Notes: generated from the letters alone by a model not told the origin. Counted from the stretch's first letter, positions 28,980 to 42,245 are shown. The stretch is 64,000 nucleotides of DNA from Whitmania pigra (GCA_021613335.1 JAJTWR010000159.1:935001-999000); one strand, 5' to 3'. Program-made: numbers and translations.

Positions 28980-29873
28980 GATCTCTTACGGTCACTCCCA
29001 AACCGTTTGCTTATACAAATACTAGCTAATTATCCCGCAATAGATTTGCAAATGAATAAACTTCATGTAGAGTATAATTTTTTTTATTAATATGAATTAA
29101 CACAATACTTTGTTATAAACAACATTCTTAGTTTCACCCCTGGAGCAAGAATAAATAAATTGTTGGGCGAACCTACCCTTGAGCGTGCAACATAAAGTTG
29201 TCCGTTGGAAAAACATGGCGATCTCAAGTTTATTTATTTATATGATTATAGTCCGTTGCATAACTGAGATGATTTGGACTTTGGCGATCTCAAGTATACT
29301 TCACAGTATTTATAGATTGCCCTGTGACTTGTTTGTAGTTATCGAGAACACAAGTCTCGCTGTAAATTGCAATCTCTTGATAAAAATCTCGGGATAAAAA
29401 CTGTTAATTCTTCTCTTTTTCCCATTAAGATCATTGCTTCAATTACATTGCCAAACAACTTTTTAACACAATGCCTGGTGCCGTTGCAAAGTTTAAGATA
29501 ACGCTTTAAATTACGAATGACAAACGAAATAAGATGGCTACCAAAATAACACTAATATTAAATCAAAAAAATGTAAATTTGAAATTATAAAACGGAAAAT
29601 TTAGAATATAAACTAAAGGATTATATACATGAATCAGTATGCGCCTAAGCTCACCAGCTTTGAAAACGGCGCGTACGCTCTTGTGAGAGTAAGCCCAGAA
29701 ATTTTTTGACAATAAAACGCAAAATAATTTATCGATTTTTTTGCAAAGTAGACTAAACTGACCCCATAGTCGACGTGTTTCAAGATTCAATCAAATCGGT
29801 TCAGGAATAAAGATTTTTATAAGAAATATACATTCATATAAGATCCTTGTTTTATATATAGAGATAAAACAGT
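28980..29873 (-). mobile_element. Helitron relic with Pif1-type helicase fragments
   Basis: On the minus strand, several frames carry pieces of the C-terminal Helitron helicase in the right order: CNGTRHCVKKLFGNVIEAMI, VFIPRFLSRDCNLQ, FSITTNKSQG and GQLYVARSRVGSPNNLF. They are broken by stops and frameshifts. The upstream (minus-strand) end near 29873 begins TCTATATATAAAACAAGG, a common form of the Helitron 5' end. The downstream boundary near 28980 is a guess. Rep/HUH domain not found, so this is a dead fragment. Confidence 0.65.
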
Positions 29874-29879
29874 GGACGT

Positions 29880-31864
29880 TTCACAGCCATTTTGCTTAAT
29901 ATTGTATTTTTGAATCTTTATAAAATTTTATTAGCAACAATTATTTCAGGCTTTTTTCATTCAAACTATTTCAAAGTGTTATTGTCATTAACCTGCATCC
30001 AGACTTCGCTCTTTCGCTTTTTTTTCGATGGAAAGAAATTTAAAATATTTTCGCTTCTTTGTCGTTTAGTTGACATATTTAATAATAATGACTTTTACGG
30101 TGTTAACTGAGAGAAAATAGGTAATGGTAATGCCGGTGTCTTACGGAGACAATAAGAAATACATATATTTCATACATATATGCAATCACTGTGAATGAAA
30201 TCGTGAGTTTAGTAAGGCATCCTCTTAAGTACTTCATTTTATCCCACTTTCCCAGCAAAAGCCAATTACAACTATAAAAATGTACTTTTTTTACATATAA
30301 AGTTATTCAATGCAAAATCATATATCCATTTTTATAATTTGGAAATATTTTTCACCCATCAAAAAAACTAATGTATCATGTTCATACGACACAAATCTAC
30401 TTTTGATTTTATTTGCATCTTGTGAATTTGATAGCCCAAAAACATTCCAACGTAATTTCAAAGTCTTAATTATTCTATTCAATCCAAATTTAACAAGGTT
30501 CTTTACAAGCAATTAAGTGTCACAAAGTTACAGTGAATAGTGGGATAAAGATTACTAAATGTGTCTCAGCAGCATGGGCAAAATCTTGCAAAACAGACGT
30601 TACATACTACTATTACTAAATTGTAATTTAAGTACTAAGTAATGGCCTCATATTTTTAGGTTTACATATTTCTGAAAAAATAAACTTGGTATCAAACCTT
30701 GTCACAAATTGTCTTTGCCCTCAGTGCATAACTTTACCATTTTGTTTAAAATGCTTTACTATTTTAAAGGCAAGTTACAACTTGTTAATAACAAAAGCAT
30801 TTACGACCAACAGTAACGCACTTAAAAAAATTATAACTTCATTTTAATTGAGACAAATAAAATGGGCAATAAACAATAACTTGAGGCTCTCTGGGCAATA
30901 GAAAAGAGAAAAATGATTGAAATACTTGTTCATAACTCATCAATACTTGCACATAGTCCCATGTCTGCTAATTTTGTTAGTCATTTGAAAAATTAACAAA
31001 CATAGTGTGGCAATATTGCTTTATCTATGAAGGTGGCACCATGACTCGATGACCAAACCAGCTTATCACCAATGCAATGTTTAACAATGTTTCCAGATGG
31101 TCGAATCTAGTTTCAACAACATTTCTGAAACTTAGATTACATCTGTTAACAAAAGATTTCATAATCTGATTTTATTTTAAACTCATCAAATAACATAAAA
31201 CAAGCATTTTAAAGGAAACACAATTTACAAGTTCTTTTCTAGCAAAAATCATAATCGATGTGTTGAAGCACCTTTACTCCAAACTAAAGAATAATTCTCA
31301 TAAACTTCATAAGCAGATAAAAAATGTAGACACATAATTGCAACACCAAAAGCAAACAGATTGCTGATATGATAAACCTGTAATGGAATGGATTCATTGA
31401 GGGTGAATACTGGCCACAAATCTTAGAGCATATGGTCATGTGGTTACATCTACTATAATTAAACAACATTTACATCATGAAAATCACTGACTAACAAGTT
31501 CATTAATGAACTAACAAGACCGGGACTAATAAGTGAATGCACAACGAATAAAACCCGAGCAAAAGGAAAAACGAAAATCAAATCCATGTAAACAACGCGA
31601 TAAATTAGCAAGTTTCAATGTTTATTACGTAATACCGAAGTCTATTTCACAATCACGGTTACTCATGTGGAATTCTTTCAATTTAATCTTCAGACTCCTT
31701 TAAATTAATCCGAAATTAAACAAAACTATGTTGTCTCATGAAATATTTAAAGTAAATCCAGCTAAGGTGTTGCTAACATGAAACTAGTAATTGGAAGTCC
31801 AACAGACATTCTTTGACACAAAATTAATGCAGATTGTATTCATTGATGATGCAATCAAAAGAGA
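29880..31864. other. Intergenic, AT-rich; no supported gene
   Basis: Between the Helitron relic and the mucolipin stop codon. An open frame at 31284-31469 (minus) contains a hydrophobic stretch, but I see no splice context or family for it. About 30957-30967 matches the terminus of the CAGACATG element family and may be a broken copy. Confidence 0.3.
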
Positions 31865-34800
31865 CTACAAACCATAATAAGTACACGTGTGACTCGGAAG
31901 AAGAGAAGATGACTCACGACTTTCACCTTCATTTATCACCATGCTCTTAAAGGATCTGGGGGCAAAATAAATTAAATTCAATGATAAATTTCAAAACTTC
32001 CTGCATAATTTAATGGATAAGACCAGACATGTAGTACTTGGTACTTGTACTTTAGTATGGATTTAGGTACTTGTACTCATACTGATCATTATACTCATCA
32101 TAGGACATTCAGTACTTGTTCCCATTTTATTGAATGCTTACTCGTGCAATTGGATTTGTGAAATAAAAAATAATGAGATTATAAATTCCTTCTTATTCCA
32201 AAGTTGATTTAATTATGTAACTATGATGACGCAGATTATGAGACGAGTGCAGATGGAGCAAACAAAATAAATTCCACCAAAGATTATATAAATAGACAAC
32301 ACTCGTTTTGTTAATTTTCATTCTATTTTTGTTAGATACATTATGGTTTTCCATACAAGAGAATATATGTTATGACACACCAGTTGACTAATTATTTAAT
32401 TAATTGTTAATTATTGTCATTGCAGTGCTTTTGACTGAAGTTTCATGGAATGAGAATGTTAGCCACAGGTTTGCAAGAGTATACTAATGTGGATAATGTA
32501 AGTATAAATAATATTTTAATAACAAGTGATATTTTGACACTTTTGTCTCTTGATCAACTTCTTATTTATAACACACACCAAAAGTTTTATAGCATTATCA
32601 TAACATCTTAGGGAAAATAAAACTTTTAAAATCCTTAGTGGGAACAAAATTTTAGTCTACATCAAAATATTACACAAAATATAAAGAAGAAATTTTTGGA
32701 GCAAAAATGTAAATAAATTAGAGAGAACTATTCATACAACATGAGAGTGTAAAATCTAGGGTTGGAAAGTTCATGAAGAGGGCAAGGCAGTGACCTCTCA
32801 TATTTTTGAAAAAAGGACTTGTCTTAGTCTTCCGAATGTATAACTTTTTATTTAGTTTAAGGCAATGAATAACTTAATGCTATTTATTATTTGCTAATAA
32901 TAAAGCTTATTACTAACAATAATAATTTTATTTAAATTGTACTTGAGACTTGAGTACTTGGTCCCATGTCTGGTTAAGACTTCTGCTTTTCACGTTGGCA
33001 GCATGGAGTGAAACCCCATTGTAGAAGCTAATCAATTAGTTACACACTGGACCTAATGTTAACCTATAATGATTACAAAAGCCGGAAGTTATCGAGAACG
33101 TCAGACACGTTACCTGGACAACTTAGCTCTTCTAATACAACCAAGAATTCGTGATGTCACACTCTTGCATTCTTGTCTTGAGAATAGTTTATCAGGATCT
33201 GTGGTGCATTCATCGGCAAATTTGTGAAGTCGACTCTTGTGAACGTCTCCCCCTTCCTGTAACGGATTAATCACATGCATTCCAGACACCAATTACAAAA
33301 TTAAATTCATGCTAAATAGATAACTTGTGGAATGGTGTGGAAGGAAAATATAAGTTGATAAAACCTCATACAAAATGCAAAGGCCAAGAACATATAAGAG
33401 CAGGAATTATAAAATGCTAATAACTAATTAATAAATTTCTAAAGAACTATCAGGAATTTTGGCATTTGTTTAGCAATTTTGGAATAACTTTTTGGTCTAG
33501 AAAGAACAGGTGGATTGTTTAATTGGTTCTGAAAGTTAATTTCTAAGTGGATCACTTGAACTCTGAGATGCCCTATGATCTTCTAATTAAATAAATTATT
33601 AGACATTACTGCAAGCGATATAATAAACTTAAACAAGAAGTTAATTTTAAAAATATTAGAATCTCATTCTTAAATCATAAATATTAAATTCTTAAGTCTA
33701 AAAATAAAATGAAAAATATATCACTCACCTTAACAGTTTGATAGACATCTCCAATGATTGTTATGAACATACTCATGACAACATAGATGAACAGACTTAT
33801 AAATGAAAATAGGTAAAATCTGCTGTAGAGCCAAACCCCAAAAGAAACCTAGTGTTTAAAACACAAATTACACAATGAAAAGCAAAACAAAACATGTTTC
33901 TAATTTTAATGCATAGAAATTAAATTAAAATAACTTAATTATACATTATTAATTAGACGTTATTAATGCTCCCTCACCTTGTCCATGATTGCAAATGTTG
34001 TGTAAAGGTCATCACCATTCATAAGGCTGTACAGACATTCAGTTGCCGTAGCAAATTCTCTAAACTGAGAGCAAAGAGCAACGTTGATGAGCACTTAATG
34101 AGCCGAACAGACGTTTCAATGAAAATAGACAGAGCATGTCAAAAAATTAAATTCACCTTAGCATGGTATGGCCCCAACACGATCCATCCACCGATTGAAA
34201 ATCCCATGAATATGAAAAAGGCACAAGCAAGGAATTTCAAAACAGTTGGAGTAGCCTTCTTAAGTGTTACTATAAATATCTTTAATAATTAAAACCCAGT
34301 TTAAGTTCTGCTTTTACAAAAATTTAAAAAATAAATGATAAAGTATCAATTTAAACTTTCAAGAACCTTGAAAGCATCGAAGAAAGCGAGATATCTGAGC
34401 AGACCAAACCAACAAAACAAATTCCCAGTTCCAAGCAGAAGCCCACAAACTTCATAATTAGAAGTTGCCTTCAAAAATTATGCATAAAAACAATTAAAAA
34501 ATTATTATATGATGTTTTCAGTTTATATATAATCAGATATAATATATATTAATAATTATACAAAGTTTGATACAAGTAAAAAACCTTAAGTTCAATGCTG
34601 ATCTTGAAGGCACAGCCACAAATTATGAGCATGTTGTCCAGAATTATCAGGATGTACCATCCATCAACAAAGTCAAGTTTATCAGAAAATGTTAATGGTT
34701 TGTCAGGGTAATACTTCTCAAAAAACTCAATGGCTTGCTAAAAAAGTCAATATTTATTACAAAGATAATAAACTTTAATAATATATTTTAATACTCAACC

Positions 34801-36631
34801 AAAAATAAATAAATACATATAAAAACAGCTTAGAATCACTATATTTTTCAATAAACTCATTATTCCTCATCACTTTGTCCAAACACGATCCAAGTGACCA
34901 AATCTTTGCAATAATTAAATATTTAGAAGTTACCTTCTGAAGTTTAAGGGCTCTGTAGAAGGATCTGATGCATAAGAGGGCAGAAAAGAAGCAGCATGTC
35001 ATTACAATGAAGACTGTCACCCACGACATTAAAGCACTTCTGTCCATTCCTGCGTTTGCAATAATTACAGTTTTCTTAAGCTATTGTAATCATAATCTAA
35101 ATTTTGTTTCTAAAATGATTTTAACTAGTTTAAACAATTAGAATATTGAACGATGTGCAAACCTCTATCAACGAGAACATAACCTTGACACTGAAGGTCG
35201 ACGATGTCAACATTCAATCGTGCGTCCATTCTCCCGTTGTGATTTGAATTGTCAAATTCAATCTGAAATGAGATGAAACATTACCAATTGCAACATTGAA
35301 GATGACGGTATGTTCATCAAATATTTCGTAAACAAAGTTTAAACAGACGAAAATATCGAATCGGTAACAATCAGGATCCGAAGATTTTCTAAGTGATTTC
35401 AAATGAACGGTTTTCAATGAAAATTCTGCAGTAACTCGTATCAACCTGAAAAAAGCAGCATCTTAGTGATCGCAAGCTAAAAAGTTAGTTTTGTGCCAAA
35501 ATGAATTATGTAGAGACCCATCAAAGTTGATCGATCTGTTTGTTTTTTCAAGAAAATGTTCAATGTCAAATTCCCCAGAAGTATTCAGTGGAACTGGAAA
35601 ACAGTCTAAAATATAAAAAAAACGTTTCAGATATAAATTTTCTGACACATGTATACATTTAGGAATGTTATTTTAGATCTGATAAGAAGACCGAAGGAAA
35701 GAATGCGAGCGACAACAAGCTCAACAACAACCTTTAATAATGGTGGAATTGAAGTCAAAAGATGAATTGAATGCGAAGATGTTTCCCCTGGCATAAGATT
35801 TGATGCATACAGTCAGAGGTCCTGCAATGTCATCCTCGGATGCAAAATCAAAGTTCCCGATGGCAATCTTTTCTGTAATTTGGTACTGGAACAAATAGGA
35901 AATTGCTTTGAAGATAACTATTCCAGAAAAATGTAATATATTTTTAATGTGCTAGTCAAATTGAATTCAACTCAATAATTGAAATTAGCTCAATGACTTT
36001 TTGCTATAAATTTTTAGTGCCAAATGACATATGGAAACCTTTATTTGACCAAAATTTGTCATGATGACATAATCAAGCAATTATCTTTTCATTTGAAATG
36101 AACACAACGCCACGAATTTGTGTATCATAAAATTATAATGTATATCATAATAAATGAAATTTTTAACTCACTCTTTCTACAATAAAATTCAAGGCTTCAT
36201 AGAATGTTGGTACAGTATAATATGGCAGCTCATCAAGCGATGACGGATTAAGATCATTGCTATCAGGTTCTTTCCAATCTTTCAGATAAAAACTTTTTAA
36301 GGCCTCGCTCGAAGATTCAATGAAATCAATATGTCTTGAACGTATTTGCCCAAAATCTATAAGCTAAAATAATATGATAGAAATAATAGCATTCTTGGAA
36401 ATTATGTACATGGAAGTATCCACTAACCAAATAAGTCACAATAAATACTTTGAAAATTTGAAGAAAAACTTTAAATGGAACAATTTTTTTTGCTCTGAAC
36501 TTATCAAGTGAATTCATGAAAAAGTATTTTAAACGTCTTCTGAATATGTCTTCTTCATATGACCATGGTCGAATACCACAGCTGTTCGCATCATCGCCAC
36601 TTTCACATTCTGAATGATTTGACGAAACCAT
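31865..36631 (-). CDS. Mucolipin (TRPML) cation channel
   Basis: About thirteen exons on the minus strand. The start chosen is ATG at 36631, and the stop is TAG at 31867-31865. The N-terminal cytosolic EEDIFRRRLKYFFM and DKFRAKK match mucolipins. The first membrane segment follows (36.5-36.4 kb), then the long lumenal loop over 36.36-35.15 kb with the polycystin-mucolipin fold block IEFDNSNHNGRMDARL. Next come S2-S4 (DGWYILIILDNMLI, LRYLAFFDAFK) and S5 (GGWIVLGPYHAK). The pore has YSLMNGDDLYTTF, with the NGDD selectivity filter kept, and S6 is YLFSFISLFIYVVMSMF. TRPML channels release Ca2+, Fe2+ and other cations from lysosomes and late endosomes under PI(3,5)P2 control. The last exon (about 31952-31865) is separated by a long intron carrying a transposon. 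A short upstream ATG frame at 36860-36822 may be non-coding. Confidence 0.88.
32024..32972. mobile_element. 949-bp hAT-like element in the last mucolipin intron
   Basis: Terminal inverted repeat CAGACATG...CATGTCTG, flanked by GATAAGAC (32016-32023) and GTTAAGAC (32973-32980), which match at seven of eight positions. Internal ends carry repeated AGTACTTGG motifs. No transposase is visible. The same termini occur at 27953-28022. Confidence 0.7.
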
Positions 36632-37119
36632 AACGAACGCAAATCTAAAAATTCCCCAACAACTTATGCACAGTACCGATGACGCGACGAAACAATAGCC
36701 GACTACATCGATTATAATCACATGTCTGTTGAACTTGACGAAATGAAAGGAGTCAAATGATATATCCGAAACCGATTTTTTTCAATAATCTTAAATTACT
36801 TATATGTTATTAATATTTAACCTGTAAAAACTCTTCATAAGTCAACAAAAATTGCGACATCGCAATTATTCCTCCACATTGAGATTGGTATGGCATAAAA
36901 CTCCTATGAAGCTATCGGGCGTTAAAAAAGCTATCAAGCAATAAAACAGCCCTAATTCAACAATAAAAAACCGTCGCCTGCACATAACTGAATTCGACTA
37001 AGATCTCATTCTCAAACTTTACGCACTAAACTCAGTCTAGAAAAATATAAAAAAAACCCTCGCTTGCACTTAACTAAATTTTTCGACTAAGGTCTCATTC
37101 TCAAAAGATATCAAAAGAT

Positions 37120-37300
37120 ATTCCGGGAGGTAATTTGAGATGCCTCCTGATTGTAGACTAGACACGAAAAAGGGTTATCTCTTCATATTTTACGAGGGTT
37201 TGCACCCCTGAATTTTTCTTGGAGCGAAAAAAGGTAGTCTTCTACAGTTGTGCGAGAGTTTACCCATTCTCACCCCCTTCGAAAAAGCTGAAATTACGTC
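37120..37300. repeat. Interspersed repeat, family R1 (copy C)
   Basis: The clearest copy at its right end (GCTGAAATTACGTCCCT). Its internal blocks GGTTATCTCTTCATATTTTA, GAGGGTTTGCACCCCTGAAT and AGTTGTGCGAGAGTTT match the other copies in order. Confidence 0.75.
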
Positions 37301-37934
37301 CCTTTAACTTCATCATCTTACCAAGCCGTCTACCATTTGACATCTATTTTTTAAGATATTTAAGCTCAAACTTTACGCACTATCTGCGAAAACAGCTTTA
37401 ATTCAACTGCAAAAAACAATCGCTTAGACTCAGCTAAATTTGTTTACTAATGTCTCTTTCTCAAGATACAATATCATCTAACTTTATCACATTACAGAGC
37501 ACATCAGACAACTATTTTTAAAGATAATTACTGTAGTAAGATGTGTATAGATTCTTCAGTGACATCATCAGCGATTTTGCCACACGGAAATCTAGTAAAG
37601 TATATGGATTGTAACCATAGCTGTTATAACTTCTTACATTCTCTGATGTTAGCCATGTTTATACGGCGATATTATAAAAAATAAATAAATTTGGCACGTA
37701 CAACCGTGTTCGAAGTATTTATATATTAGGTTACTAGTATGTGGTACGTGCACTAAGGGGAATTGGAAAGGGGCCTCCCTTCCAAGTGGGCCCAAGGCCA
37801 CTCACCGGCTTAATCCGGCACTGCTGAGAGATTAATAATTGATACCTTATACTCTTACGACCTCCATTTTAGCAACAGTTAAAGCTGTTTATTTATTTAT
37901 TTGATTAAAGTCCGTTGCAGTTAAAGCTGTAATT

Positions 37935-38010
37935 GTATTTCATTTATATAGCGCCAAGGAGCCTCATGTAACCATTTACATGGCGCCCCTTCTCAAGGGC
38001 TCCATCTTTA
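37935..38010. repeat. Repeat-like segment with ATTTATATAGCGCC motif
   Basis: ATTTATATAGCGCC followed by a near-palindrome (CATGTAACCATTTACATG) and GGCGCC. Motifs of this kind occur in dispersed retroposon tails in many animals. No second copy is seen in this window, so the call is weak. Confidence 0.3.
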
Positions 38011-39010
38011 GTCACATAAAGCTTAGGTTATCAAGACATGCTGATATTGCCCTAATCATCATGTTATGCAGAGGACATTAATAAAATAGTAGGGCGCTTG
38101 TGGCATTCGAACGTGACATGTCATGATTGTTGCCATTTCCACAGCATGCAGGAACGCAACCCATTCGGCCCACCTGTAAACACCTCAAATAACAACAGAA
38201 AATGAAGCCTAACATAGTTGTTACATTGCTGAATAACATACTGTAAATAGTATGTAAGGGATTTCAAGGGTGTAATTTTTCATTCTTGTAATGTGTCATT
38301 TATGTTTTAAATATTCCATGAGGGGTCTCCCAGATAATATGAGGGACACTCAAACAAATGTTGAACAAAAAAAAATATCAAATACAGATCAAACTTGGGC
38401 CATCACCAATTACTAATCCCTGATTCAACATCTCATTGGGGTTTTTTCAGCACCTCCAAATCTATTTTGTGATTGCAATTAAACTTCTGAAGTTGATTTT
38501 ATTCGAGCTCATTCATCAATCAACATGTATGCTATTCGCTCACATGCGATGCCTCAATACCCCACTCCAACTCAGCCTTATTCCTGCATCCACCCAAACC
38601 AAAAAACAAATTTCAACAATAAAATAGTTGGAATCCACAAAATGCACTGAAACTAGAAGCCAATAATTGACAAACTCCACCACTTTTATCTCCTCAATTA
38701 ATCAGTGCTTCATATTTACGATATTTATATGTTATCGCCAACTTGTTGCCCAGAAGGGACCCTTCCTTTCCAATTTAAACACAGAACCGATCCTTAAGCA
38801 TAAAGGCTGCCGATGAAGTGCAGAGATAATCGACAGTCAATGACTACTACACAAACATTTCCAGATTCAACTCTGTATTTTCCAAACAATCCCAACCTCT
38901 GATAGATATGCCGTTATGCTTTTCTGACCATAAGCAAAACGTTTCCATCCACATCCACGGCCACATCAAATTCAGAAGTTCAACATCAAAATCAAGTCAG
39001 ATGGTGCAAT

Positions 39011-41058
39011 TCAGTCAGTGCTGTTTGCGGCCTTGGACCTTTCAACTCTTATTCCTATGTATCTTGAGCTGGCTTCTCCCATCATCCTGCCCATTGGCAT
39101 ATCAGCTTTTGCACGTCTACGTACCTTGGCCAGATCTTTCAATGAAGAGCGCCTGTGAAAACATCAATAAAATGAAATCACCCAATTCATTCCAATAACA
39201 CTTGTAACCCCCACCTCAAGTAAACAGCAAAGCACCATGTGGCAACATTCAACGTTTTAACTTCTGCAGATCGTTCCACACGGTCATCAGAGTATCTGAG
39301 CCAGCCATGATGCCAGGACGGATTCTGATTGAATATCTCCAATATGGGCTTGAAATCTTTGATTGACAAGAACGATAAATAATTTCACATAATTTGTTTC
39401 TCGTGGCAATCGGGCTAAGAACCACACATAAATCTACATAATTACATGTCAATCAATCCTCTTACCTTGTGACTTGTAGATCGAGCCGACGTGGACATAG
39501 GTTGTGTCATCACCAGCATCATCTTGGCCTTCCTACAGAATGGCAGGGATTATAGTATACACTAGTACATTCACAGCTCCATGTTATAAATATTCCTACC
39601 TCTATGCAGTCAGCAATGTCAATATTATCAAACGTTACTGTTCCAGGAGCAATTGAGAGAATTAACACTCTACAAATTAACAAAGACCAGGAATAATACA
39701 TAATTCCTAGTCTTTTAGAAAACTAAACTATTTTAACAATTGTTTTCATATGTGCTCTGCAGCACTCTTGTCATTGTTGATAAAAAGATTTTAAGTCGTT
39801 AAACCGTGAGGTTTCAACTGAATTTTAGCTACTTATTGTAGGAATAAGTGGTCATCTTTTGCACATAAACTCACCCAGCATGTCAGTCAATTCCATCCTG
39901 CATTTTGTCCAATTCCATCCATGTGCTTTAATGTTAAAAATCAGCGCATGCAATCCAAATCAGGATCAGAATTACCCTTGTCATAACACCACTGAGCTTC
40001 TCAGTACTTTTGATAAACTCACAAAACCAGTTGATGCTATCCTCCATTTTGTCTAAACCAATGTGCTTTAATGGTATCATAGCGCATGCATTCCATGTAA
40101 GACAATACTTACTAGGATCAGATTTACAGAAAATCAAATTGGACATCAGAATTACCTCGGTCTGTTAACAAATGTCCTCACTACAGGATGCTCACAATAA
40201 TGCCTGCATGTGATATTTCTTTTCCAATTGCTGAAAACAGTTGAGATATTAGCTGGTTCTGCCATTCTTCAGAAAATCAGTATACAATTTTTAAAATTTA
40301 AATTTGGAAACTAAACAAGGATAAATATATACCCTGGCATCTCCAATATTTTTGGAACCTCATTGATCACGTTTTCACAACCACAGCTAGAAATTTAAAC
40401 CAATAGGTAGCAAAGATATATAAGCTACCACAAAAGCATGACCTCTCACTTTGGTGCATCTAAAAGTCCAATTCTGACATCTGGAATAAATGTTGGAGCA
40501 CTGATGTTGTCCAATAATCCCTCAAGACTTTCCTTTGGAACCTAAATAATGGCTATACATACATGCCAAGTTCAAGTTTTATGACTAAAAGCACTAACCA
40601 ATCCAGATAACATTGTCCAGTAATTACCACATTGGAGAATTGGAATCTGGGCAATGTGCCGCATGAACCTTTCAACAGCTTGTATATCAGTCCCGAGTCC
40701 CGGCCGCAAACTAATTTTCAAAATAATTTCGTGACACTCCTCAACCAACAAAAAGCCTCTACTAACTTATTTATAGTGAGAGTATTCCCAGTAGAGAGTT
40801 GAGGCAGGTGAACAAGGGCAAACAGATACTCCCTGACTGGAGAATTTATGAGGTTTTGTCTGATTCTAAAAAAAAACGAGGACCACTAAATTTCTACCTA
40901 TGAAATTTATAAACAATTTCTAGGAAATCATGATATCCAACATAACATTACAGACTAAGCATAAATTAAACCAATTTTTTAGAAAAAAGCTAATTATTTA
41001 CGGTCGTGGTACAAGGAGCATTGCAACTCTTTGAGTAACAGACAGCAACACAGCACTG
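39011..41058 (-). CDS. Unrecognised conserved-looking protein, C-terminal 302 residues, 5' end not found
   Basis: Ten exons on the minus strand in consistent phase: 41058-41002, 40865-40767, 40710-40599, 40541-40450, 40386-40333, 40230-40156, 39669-39600, 39532-39466, 39356-39215, 39152-39011. Perfect phase over ten exons with canonical GT-AG sites argues for a real gene. Blocks include PIRQNLINSPVREYLFALVH, RPGLGTDIQAVERFMRHI, APTFIPDVRIGLLDAP, EHPVVRTFVNRPR, GTVTFDNIDIADCIE and WHHGWLRYSDDRVERSAEV. The end is basic (KVRRRAKADMPMGRMM). No signal peptide or membrane segment is evident in this part. I cannot place the family and infer no function. Exons upstream of 41058 should exist, but I did not find them before the repeat region. 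Confidence 0.6.
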
Positions 41059-41820
41059 CTATATTTTTATATTCTTCAAAATAATGTACATTTGTGAAAA
41101 ACTTCTAGTCATGTCAAATTTTTAAAATTTAGTAGAGACACCTTGCGACATATCGGTAAACCTTTAATTAAATATATTTTTACTTTTAATCATTATAGGT
41201 GGAGCTAATTTTGTTTATGGGGTGGAGCTATGTCTCTTATTTTTCATCTCATTAAGGCTGTGTGCAGCTCGGACGGTTTTACCCAATTTAAAATATTACA
41301 ACTTTTTGACTAAGGCGGCAACAACTTATGACGTTGCAACTGCTGGAAAGGAACACTGGAGTAATCGCAGTTTAATATCTATACAGACATTCCTTAGTAA
41401 ACAAAGATAAACCACGCCCCCCCTATTATAATAATAAATTATGTATATGTTGAAATAAAACAAAACAAATTATTTCAACACAAAACGTTGTTTAATTATT
41501 AAAAAATTAGTGAAAATTTATAATATATATGTATTTAGAATATCTGTGTCACTTAAGATAGTTACACATAATGAATGTCGCTTTTGTTAAATATTCAAAA
41601 TGCTATTCCAAAATTAAATTTAATATACTTTTTACCGTACATATATAAATATTTTAATTTGACAAAATTGTTTTAAATTATAAATATATTTTATATGCTC
41701 CCAATATCAATATGTACTCGGAGAGCTATAAAGGGATTTTTAACCGGGCTAATTAATGAACATTAACAAAAGACAAATAACACACAAAAACAGGTTATTT
41801 AAACTACACATATAAATGAC
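41059..41820. other. Intergenic; missing 5' exons of the preceding gene may lie here or beyond
   Basis: AT-rich. No exon with a matching phase was identified. The plus-strand frame at 41222-41410 has no support beyond being open. Confidence 0.3.
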
Positions 41821-41823
41821 GCA

Positions 41824-42245
41824 AGTGTTGAAATAATATTGAGCGTCTATAGCCCATCAATATCCATATTGAGAGCTAAAAATAGATTCTGAATATCAAG
41901 ACTCTTTAAGCCATACAGATAATGAGGCTAGTGTAATATTAATATTATAATGAGCGGTCCTTTTCCATAGCCCACCAATATCCATATTGAGAGCTAAAAA
42001 TAGATTCTGAATATCAAGACTCTTTAAGCCATATAGATAATGAGGCTAGCTTGTCAAGCGTTGAACCAATATTATAATGAGTGCCTCTTTCTTATAGCCC
42101 ACCAATATCCATATGGCGAGCTAAAAATAGATTCTGAATATCAAGACTCTTTACGCTATACAAATAATGAGGCTAGTGTAATATTAATATTATAATGAGC
42201 GTCCCTTTTCCATAGCCCACCAATATCCATATTGAGAGCTAATAC
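41824..42245. repeat. Tandem repeat, about four copies, 118-127 bp unit
   Basis: The segment starting AGCCCA(C/T)CAATATCCATAT recurs at 41851, 41969, 42096 and 42214, i.e. spacings of 118, 127 and 118 bp. Each is followed by GAGCTAAAAATAGATTCTG and TCAAGACTCTTTA in the full copies. The last copy is cut short and abuts the copia fragment. Confidence 0.9.

Larger units (their letters stand above)
36861..39010. other. Intergenic repeat-containing region, no gene recognised
   Basis: Contains diverged copies of a short segment (about 36955-37020, 37060-37105 and 37375-37465; shared blocks such as CTCATTCTCAAA and AACTTTACGCAC) with an R1 repeat inserted between them, then a repeat-like stretch at 37.74-38.01 kb. 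No exon can be supported. Confidence 0.4.

Noticed and set aside
31284..31469. Small minus-strand frame with a hydrophobic stretch
   Set aside because: No flanking splice signals in phase, no family resemblance, and it lies in AT-rich spacer.
36822..36860. Upstream ATG exon (MSQFLLTYEEFLQ) of the mucolipin gene
   Set aside because: A plausible donor follows, but joining it to the next candidate exon does not give mucolipin-like sequence; the ATG at 36631 explains the known N-terminal motif better.
41222..41410. Plus-strand frame of 62 codons
   Set aside because: No recognisable protein features and no splice context.
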